Shown piece after piece: positions 27,789-32,434 of a stretch of DNA of 32,434 nt; within the stretch, counting starts at the first letter, position 1; every line of letters begins with the position of its first letter. The DNA is taken from positions 35,459 to 67,892 of the forward strand of contig NZ_BMRG01000003.1 in assembly GCF_014648515.1 (NCBI RefSeq), given 5' to 3'. This DNA comes from Saccharothrix coeruleofusca (lineage in GTDB: Bacteria > Actinomycetota > Actinomycetes > Mycobacteriales > Pseudonocardiaceae). Both the position numbers and the translations under genes were made by a program. The notes below the pieces were generated by a model. It saw only the letters and a program-made list of their open reading frames with translations, was not told the origin of the DNA and made no database searches.

Positions 27789-28739
27789 ATGCGCGTCGTG
27801 GGTGTCCTCGTGCTGCCCGGCAGCCGGATGTTCGACCTGTCCGTGGTCGCCGAGGTGTGGGGCGTGGACCGGACCGACTCCGGTGTCGGCCCGTTCGAGC
27901 TGCGGGTGTGCGCGCCGGGGCGGGCGGCCACACCGGTCGCGCCGCTGGGCGTCGTCCCGGCCACGCACGGCCTGGCCGGGCTGCGGGACTGCGACCTGGT
28001 GGTGGTGCCGGGACGGGAGGACCCCTTCGCGCCGGTGCCCGCGAGCGCCGTGCGGGCGCTGCGCTCGACGACGGGCGCGGTGGCGGCGCTGTGCTCGGGG
28101 GCGTTCACCCTGGCCGCCGCCGGGCTGCTGGACGGCCGCGAGGCCACCACGCACTGGCGGCTGCTGGACGACCTGACGCGCGCCGCGCCGCGAGCGGAGG
28201 TGCTGCGCGACGTGCTCTACACCGACGGCGGCGAGGTGTTCACCTCGGCGGGGGTGGTGGGCGGGCTGGACCTGTGCCTGCACCTGGTGCGCCGGGCGCA
28301 CGGCGCGGACGTGGCCGCGGCGCTGGCCCGGCGGCTGGTCATGCCGCCCGCCCGTGAAGGCGGCCAGCGGCAGTACGTCGAACCCCCGTTGCGCGGCAAT
28401 GCTCCCCGCGCGGGCTTGTCGTCCACTGTGGACTGGGCGGTGGCCAGGCTGGCGTCTCCGATCGGGGTGGCGGAACTGGCCGCGCACGCCGGGATGAGCG
28501 AGCGCACGTTCCACCGCGCTTTCCTGGCCGCCACCGGCAGCACGCCGGGCCGGTGGCTGCGGGCGCAGCGCGTGCTGCTGGCGCGGCGGCTGCTGGAGAC
28601 CACGGACCTGCCGGTGCACCGGGTGGCGGAGCGGTCCGGTCTTGGCACGCCCGCCAACCTGCGCAGGCGGCTGCGCGACGAGCTGGGCGTGGCCCCGGAC
28701 GCCTACCGGCGGACCTTCCGGGTGCCTACCGCTTCGTGA
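27789..28739 (+). CDS. GlxA/FtrA-type AraC-family transcriptional regulator
   Basis: A 316-residue regulator with two parts. The N-terminal ~185 residues are a DJ-1/PfpI (GATase1-like) domain, with GVLVLPGSRMFDLSVVAEVW at the start, VVVPGRED and the elbow ALCSGAFTLAAAGLLDGR (Cys at the nucleophile position), then ATTHW. The C-terminal ~95 residues are the AraC double helix-turn-helix: IGVAELAAHAGMSERTFHRA and VHRVAERSGLGTPANLRRRL. Such proteins sense small ligands and usually activate adjacent genes; the divergent MFS gene is the obvious candidate. ATG at 27789 appears leaderless. Its 3' end overlaps the convergent lipoprotein gene by 14 bp. Confidence 0.92.
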   Translation: MRVVGVLVLPGSRMFDLSVVAEVWGVDRTDSGVGPFELRVCAPGRAATPVAPLGVVPATHGLAGLRDCDLVVVPGREDPFAPVPASAVRALRSTTGAVAALCSGAFTLAAAGLLDGREATTHWRLLDDLTRAAPRAEVLRDVLYTDGGEVFTSAGVVGGLDLCLHLVRRAHGADVAAALARRLVMPPAREGGQRQYVEPPLRGNAPRAGLSSTVDWAVARLASPIGVAELAAHAGMSERTFHRAFLAATGSTPGRWLRAQRVLLARRLLETTDLPVHRVAERSGLGTPANLRRRLRDELGVAPDAYRRTFRVPTAS

Positions 28740-29466
28740 CCTCGACGACGCCGCCCTGCCCGTCCACCAGCAGCCGCGCGCCCAGCGGCGCGGACAGCGC
28801 CACGCGGTAGGGCTGCGTCCGCAGGTCCGCCGTGCGGGGGCACCCGCCGAGCTCGCCCGCCGTCCGCAGGCCGACCGCCACGCTGGTGGCGGACTCCGCC
28901 ACCACCGCCTCGGCGGTCACCGGACCGTGGCCGGGACACGCCTGAGGCGCGGCGAGCATCGTCACCTCCAGCTCCAGGCCGTCCTCGGTGGCGGTGTACA
29001 TCGAGGGGCGCGCGGGCCACACGGCGCTGGGCGCAAGCGCTTGCCGGGCCAGTGAGCTGCCCGATTCGGTGGTGAACCGCCACGCGGGCAGCTCCAGCGC
29101 GCCCCGGTCGGTGCGGAACCGCGCCGTGCCGAACTCGGCGCGCACCAGCTTCACCGGCGGCCGGTCCGAGGGCCTCGACATCGCGGCCACCGCTTCCGCC
29201 GCGCCGATCAGCGGCAGCGCGCCGGGCTCCGGTGTCGCGGGAGGCGGACCGACCAGCTCGTAGCGCCCCGACAGCTTCTCCTCGTTGGATGCGAAGCCGC
29301 GTTCCACGGCCAGCGGCTCGCCGAGCAGCACGATCGGGCGAGGGTGGCGGTCGACTGGGAAATCCACCGGTCGCAGTGGCGCGGGGGTTGTCGTCCGCCC
29401 CGTCTCGGAGGCGTTCACCCCGCACCCGGCCAGCAGCAACACGGCCAGCAGCAGATGCGCTCTCAC
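28726..29466 (-). CDS. Putative lipoprotein, unknown function
   Basis: A 246-residue protein with a short lipoprotein signal: RAH, then LLLAVLLLAGC with the lipobox L12-A13-G14-C15, so Cys15 is the likely lipidated residue and the protein faces outside, anchored to the membrane. The linker (about 18-40) is Thr/Pro rich. The mature domain shows no family I recognise; it has a possible disulphide pair, Cys in QACPGHG and Cys in GGCPRTADL. Start GTG at 29466. It is divergent from the crotonase gene at 29517 and overlaps the AraC-type gene by 14 bp at its 3' end. Confidence 0.8.
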   Translation of the reverse strand: MRAHLLLAVLLLAGCGVNASETGRTTTPAPLRPVDFPVDRHPRPIVLLGEPLAVERGFASNEEKLSGRYELVGPPPATPEPGALPLIGAAEAVAAMSRPSDRPPVKLVRAEFGTARFRTDRGALELPAWRFTTESGSSLARQALAPSAVWPARPSMYTATEDGLELEVTMLAAPQACPGHGPVTAEAVVAESATSVAVGLRTAGELGGCPRTADLRTQPYRVALSAPLGARLLVDGQGGVVEVTKR

Positions 29467-29504
29467 GTCCCCAGGACGGATCGCGCGCCCCGGTGGGTTG
29501 CGCC

Positions 29505-29516
29505 TACGGTTCGGAC
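29505..29516 (+). promoter_or_regulatory. Candidate -10 box for leaderless crotonase-family gene
   Basis: TACGGT (29505-29510) is exactly 6 nt before the ATG at 29517, without a ribosome site. No -35 box is recognisable in the 50-bp divergent gap. Confidence 0.5.
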
Positions 29517-30284
29517 ATGCCTGAGCACATCACCGCCGAGCGCACGGGTGACGTCGTGCGCATCACCATGAACCGCCCCGAGCGGCGCAACGCGCTGTCC
29601 ACCGCGCACCTGGCGGAACTGCTGTCGGCGTTCCGCGCGGTCGCCGCGACCGACGCCAGAGGCGTCGTCCTGGCGGGTGAGGGACCGGTGTTCTCCGCGG
29701 GCCACGACTTCGCCGACGTCGCCGCGCGCGACCTGGAGGGCGTGCGGGAGATGCTGACGCTGTGCACGGAGCTGATGCGCACCATCCAGTCCGTGCCGCA
29801 GGTGGTCGTCGCACGGGTGCACGGCCTGGCCACGGCGGCGGGCTGCCAGTTGGTGGCCTCCTGCGACCTCGCGGTGGCCGCGGAGGAGGCGGGGTTCGCC
29901 CTGCCGGGCGGCAAGGGCGGCTGGTTCTGCCACACCCCGGCGGTGCCGGTGGCGCGCAGCGTGGGGCGCAAGCGGCTGATGGAGATGGCGCTGACCGGCG
30001 ACGTCGTGGACGCCCGCACCGCCGAGCGGTGGGGGCTGGTCAACCGCGTCGTGCCGCTGGCGGAGCTGGACGAGGCGGTGGACGAGCTGCTGGCGCGCGC
30101 CACGCGGGGCAGTCGGGCCAGCAAGGCGCTGGGCAAGCAGACCCTCTACGCGCAGCTCGACCGCCCGGAGGCGGACGCCTACTCGATCGCCGTGGAGGTC
30201 ATGGCCGCCGCGTCCCAGACCGCGGCGGCCGAGGAAGGCATGTCCTCGTTCCTGGAGAAGCGCCCACCCACCTGGACCGACTGA
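29517..30284 (+). CDS. Enoyl-CoA hydratase/isomerase family protein (ECHDC3-like)
   Basis: A 255-residue crotonase-fold protein. The first oxyanion-hole strand is FSAGHDFADVAARD; the second is VHGLATAAGCQLVASCDLAVA, as in ECH enzymes, followed by FALPGGKGGWFCHTPAVPVARSVGRKRLMEMALTG read in two blocks. The segment after PGG has FCHTPAV where true enoyl-CoA hydratases carry the second catalytic Glu, as in the ECHDC3 branch, so ordinary hydratase activity is doubtful and the reaction is unknown. ATG at 29517 begins the conserved domain and looks leaderless. It is followed by a REP-like half unit and the convergent GNAT gene. Confidence 0.9.
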   Translation: MPEHITAERTGDVVRITMNRPERRNALSTAHLAELLSAFRAVAATDARGVVLAGEGPVFSAGHDFADVAARDLEGVREMLTLCTELMRTIQSVPQVVVARVHGLATAAGCQLVASCDLAVAAEEAGFALPGGKGGWFCHTPAVPVARSVGRKRLMEMALTGDVVDARTAERWGLVNRVVPLAELDEAVDELLARATRGSRASKALGKQTLYAQLDRPEADAYSIAVEVMAAASQTAAAEEGMSSFLEKRPPTWTD

Positions 30285-30299
30285 CCCCCAACCGCGTCG

Positions 30300-30347
30300 G
30301 CAAGTACCACCCGACGCGCCCAGCGGGGCCGCTGGCTACTACCCGGC
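30300..30347. repeat. REP-like half unit, copy 4
   Basis: A single half unit in the left-hand orientation: GCAAGTACCACCCG (30300-30313), 20-nt spacer, GGCTACTACCCGGC (30334-30347). The spacer core is GGGCCGCT, the same subtype as copy 2, and like copy 2 it has ACCAC in the outer arm. The spacer also holds a 7-bp hairpin, CCAGCGG (30320-30326) and CCGCTGG (30329-30335). It lies between the convergent crotonase-family (stop 30284) and GNAT (stop 30375) genes. Confidence 0.85.
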
Positions 30348-30374
30348 AGCGCACGCGCCGCACGAACGTGGAAC

Positions 30375-30917
30375 TCAGGGGTTCCGGGGGTTCGACTCGC
30401 GGGAGAGCAGCTTGTAGAACACGGTCGTCGGCTGGAGCACGCCACCGGGGTCGGTCGCGAAGTCGGGGATCACGCCGACCTCGGTCCAGCCCGACGACCG
30501 GTACAGCCGCTCGGCGGGCGAGCCGGTCTGGGTGTCCAGCACCAGCAGCGTGACCCCGCGCCCGACGGCCCCCCGCTCGGCCGCCCCCAGCAGCGCACCG
30601 GCCACCCCGCGGCCGCGCGCGTCGCGCCGCACCATCAGCTTGGCGATCTCCGCGCGGTGCCTGCCGTTGGGCATGGCGGCCAGGTGCAGCTGCACGGTGC
30701 CCACCACCCGGCCGTCCACGCACGCCACCCACAGCACGGCCGCGCCGTCGGCGACCGGGGCCGCCCGGCCGCGCCAGTACGCCAGCGCGTCCTCGCGCCG
30801 CAGCGGCGACAGGAAACCCAGCGACGCGCCGCCCGCGACCACGTCGTCCAGCACGTCGGCCAGTTCCCCGGCGCGGGCGGACACCTCGGCGGGGGTCAGT
30901 TCCGCGATCTCGATCAC
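30375..30917 (-). CDS. GNAT-family N-acetyltransferase
   Basis: A 180-residue acetyltransferase. The acetyl-CoA pyrophosphate loop is visible in KLMVRRDARGRGVAGALLGA (R-x-x-G-x-G/A type), preceded by the beta-strand VVGTVQLHLAAMPNGRHRAE and followed by LVLDTQTGSPAERLYRSSGW, the usual C-terminal strand-helix. The substrate is unknown. The start is GTG at 30917, which overlaps the stop of the upstream NUDIX gene by four bases (GTGA), so translation is coupled. It is last in the minus-strand run permease - NUDIX - GNAT. Its stop region adjoins a REP-like half unit. Confidence 0.92.
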   Translation of the reverse strand: MIEIAELTPAEVSARAGELADVLDDVVAGGASLGFLSPLRREDALAYWRGRAAPVADGAAVLWVACVDGRVVGTVQLHLAAMPNGRHRAEIAKLMVRRDARGRGVAGALLGAAERGAVGRGVTLLVLDTQTGSPAERLYRSSGWTEVGVIPDFATDPGGVLQPTTVFYKLLSRESNPRNP

Positions 30918-31450
30918 GGCTGGGCGTGCTCGTGCAGCAGCAGCAACGTGTACGCGGCGATGGACTGCGCGTCGGTGATCTCGCCGCGCGTGATCATCGC
31001 CTCGAACTCCGCGCGGGGGAACCACGCCGAGCGCATGTCCTGCTCCTCGTGCTCCCGCTCGTGGAAGCCCTCGACCAGCTGGGTGGCCAGGAAAACCCGG
31101 CCGCGCTGGCTGGACATGCCCGGCGCCACGTCCAGCAGGCCCAGCTCCACCAGCTTCCCTGCGCGCAGCCCGGTCTCCTCCCGCAGCTCGCGCTCGGCCA
31201 GCACCAGCGGGCTCTCCTCGGCCAGCTCCGGCGCGGTGCCCTGGGGGAACTCCCACCGCCTCATGCCCAGCGGGTAGCGGTACTGCTCGACCAGCCGCAG
31301 CCGCTCCCCGTCCAGCGGGATGATCAGCGCGTAATCCGGCTTGTCCACCACGCCGTAGATCCCGGTGCTGCCGTCCGCCCGGCGGATGGGGTCCTCCCGG
31401 ACCGTCATCCACGGATTGGCGTACACCTGACGCGATCCGAGCGTTTCCAC
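30914..31450 (-). CDS. NUDIX hydrolase (ADP-ribose pyrophosphatase-like)
   Basis: A 178-residue NUDIX enzyme. The helix is visible as AERELREETGL with the metal-binding REL-x-EE Glu residues; the preceding Gly lies in EFPQGTAPELAEES, giving two more residues between the Gly and the first Glu than the strict box. The upstream blocks YGVVDKPDYALIIP and VEQYRYPLGMRRWEFPQGT are typical of ADP-ribose/sugar-nucleotide hydrolases; the exact substrate is not certain. GTG at 31450 is preferred because GGGAGA lies 6 nt upstream; a GTG at 31456 would overlap the permease stop (GTGA) but sits on the ribosome site. Coupled to GNAT downstream by a 4-bp overlap. Confidence 0.9.
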   Translation of the reverse strand: METLGSRQVYANPWMTVREDPIRRADGSTGIYGVVDKPDYALIIPLDGERLRLVEQYRYPLGMRRWEFPQGTAPELAEESPLVLAERELREETGLRAGKLVELGLLDVAPGMSSQRGRVFLATQLVEGFHEREHEEQDMRSAWFPRAEFEAMITRGEITDAQSIAAYTLLLLHEHAQP

Positions 31451-31452
31451 GA

Positions 31453-32434
31453 TCACTCTCCCTGTGCCAACTCCGAGCGCCGCCGCCCGTAGCCGAAGTA
31501 CACCACCAAGCCCGCGACCGTCCACACGCCGAAGGCGATCCACGTCGCGGGAGCCAGACCCGCCACCAGCAGCACGCACATCCCCAGCCCCAGCAGCGGC
31601 ACCAGCGGCACCAGCGGCGTGCGGAACCCGCGCGGCAGGTCCGGGCGGGTCCGCCTGAGCACCACCACGCCGACGTTGACCAGCCCGAAGGCCACCAGGG
31701 TGCCGATGCTGGTGGCCTCGGCCAGCTGCCCCAGCGGCACCAGCGCGGCCAGCACCGCGACCGCCCCGCCGACCAGCAGCGTGTTCGCCGTCGGCACCCG
31801 GCGGGAACCCAGCCGGGCGAACAGCTTGGGCACCAGGCCGTCGCGGGCCATCGCCACCAGCACCCGCGTCTGTCCATACAGGACCGTCAGCACCACGGAG
31901 GCGATGGCCACCACCGCGCCCGCCGCCAGCACCGTCGACGGCCAGCCGCGACCGGTGACCTGCGCGAGCACGGCGGCCAGCGAGGCGTCCGAGCCCTCCA
32001 GCGGCCCCACGCCCACCGCCGCGACCGCGGTCAGCGCCACCAGCACGTACACCGCGGTGACCACGGCCAGCGAGATCACGATGGCGCGCGGCAGGTCGCG
32101 CTGCGGGTTGCGGGCCTCCTCACCTGCGGTCGACGCCGCGTCGAAACCGATGAAGGAGAAGAACACCAGCGAGGCCGCGCCGGTGATCCCGGCGACCCCG
32201 GCGGGCGCGAACGGGGCCAGGTTCTCGGCGCGGAACCCGAACACCGCCACCACCACGAAGAACACCAGCACCCCGACCTTCAGCAGGGTCGCGGCGGTGG
32301 TCACCGCGGCGCTCTCGCGCACCCCGCCCAGCAGCACGGCGGTGGCCAGCAGCACCACCACCGCGGCGGGCAGGTTCACCACCTCCCCGGACAGCGCGGC
32401 GGGCAGTTGGACGCCCAGCGTGGCGTCCAGGAAG
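31453..32434 (-). CDS. Amino acid permease, APC family (partial, cut by right edge)
   Basis: About 326 C-terminal residues of an amino-acid/polyamine/organocation permease; the frame stays open to the window edge, so the N-terminal third is missing and the internal Met-Val near 32382 is not the start. Family marks are FFSFIGFDAASTAGEEARNP followed by QRDLPRAIVISL, and VLYGQTRVLVAMARDGLVPK, as in the cationic/YfnA-type amino acid transporters. About nine hydrophobic helices are visible. Its stop lies 3 nt from the NUDIX start, so these genes form an operon. Confidence 0.93.
   Translation of the reverse strand, partial: FLDATLGVQLPAALSGEVVNLPAAVVVLLATAVLLGGVRESAAVTTAATLLKVGVLVFFVVVAVFGFRAENLAPFAPAGVAGITGAASLVFFSFIGFDAASTAGEEARNPQRDLPRAIVISLAVVTAVYVLVALTAVAAVGVGPLEGSDASLAAVLAQVTGRGWPSTVLAAGAVVAIASVVLTVLYGQTRVLVAMARDGLVPKLFARLGSRRVPTANTLLVGGAVAVLAALVPLGQLAEATSIGTLVAFGLVNVGVVVLRRTRPDLPRGFRTPLVPLVPLLGLGMCVLLVAGLAPATWIAFGVWTVAGLVVYFGYGRRRSELAQGE

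Overview
The window is very GC-rich, with G or C at almost every third codon position and many GTG/TTG starts. Its genes point to a filamentous actinomycete, most likely order Pseudonocardiales (Actinosynnema/Saccharothrix/Lentzea type). That placement is inferred from gene content and protein style, not from a database search.

Backbone (about 0.6-20.2 kb, + strand). This is the conserved actinobacterial chain rpmE - prfA - prmC - tsaC/sua5 - wecA - two small ATP-synthase accessory membrane proteins - atpB-E-F-H-A-G-D ... atpC - DUF2550 gene. It joins translation factors, cell-wall lipid-linked sugar synthesis and the F1Fo ATP synthase. Three things break the chain: an acyl-CoA thioesterase plus an orphan lpdA between prfA and prmC; a two-gene minus-strand cassette (5757-7783) between prmC and tsaC; and an IclR regulator with a divergent aromatic-acid-type MFS transporter between atpD and atpC. 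The last one splits the ATP synthase cluster so that the epsilon gene stands apart behind a strong terminator-like palindrome.

Right part (about 20.2-32.4 kb). The order is an erythromycin-esterase family gene, a PduO-type cobalamin adenosyltransferase, murA (with Asp in place of the usual catalytic Cys), a small DUF2007-like membrane protein, a MeaA-type B12-dependent acyl-CoA mutase, an isochorismatase-family hydrolase, an MFS exporter divergent from a GlxA-type AraC regulator, a lipoprotein, a crotonase-fold protein, and a minus-strand run of amino-acid permease (cut by the window edge), NUDIX hydrolase and GNAT acetyltransferase.

Most notable structure. (1) A REP/BIME-like intergenic repeat occurs as two complete nested inverted repeats (4696-4805, 20246-20356) and two half units (5697-5744, 30300-30347). 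All six half units keep an exact 14-20-14 nt layout, and every copy sits just after a gene's stop codon. (2) In the minus-strand cassette, the C-terminal tail of a three-TM protein and the N-terminus of the small downstream protein share the same Gly/Asn-rich GDHN motif, which suggests an uncharacterised membrane-associated two-component system. (3) atpC is split from atpD. (4) Several genes have TANNNT boxes 6-8 nt before ATG/GTG, suggesting leaderless transcripts. No tRNA, rRNA, CRISPR array, insertion sequence or transposase gene was seen.
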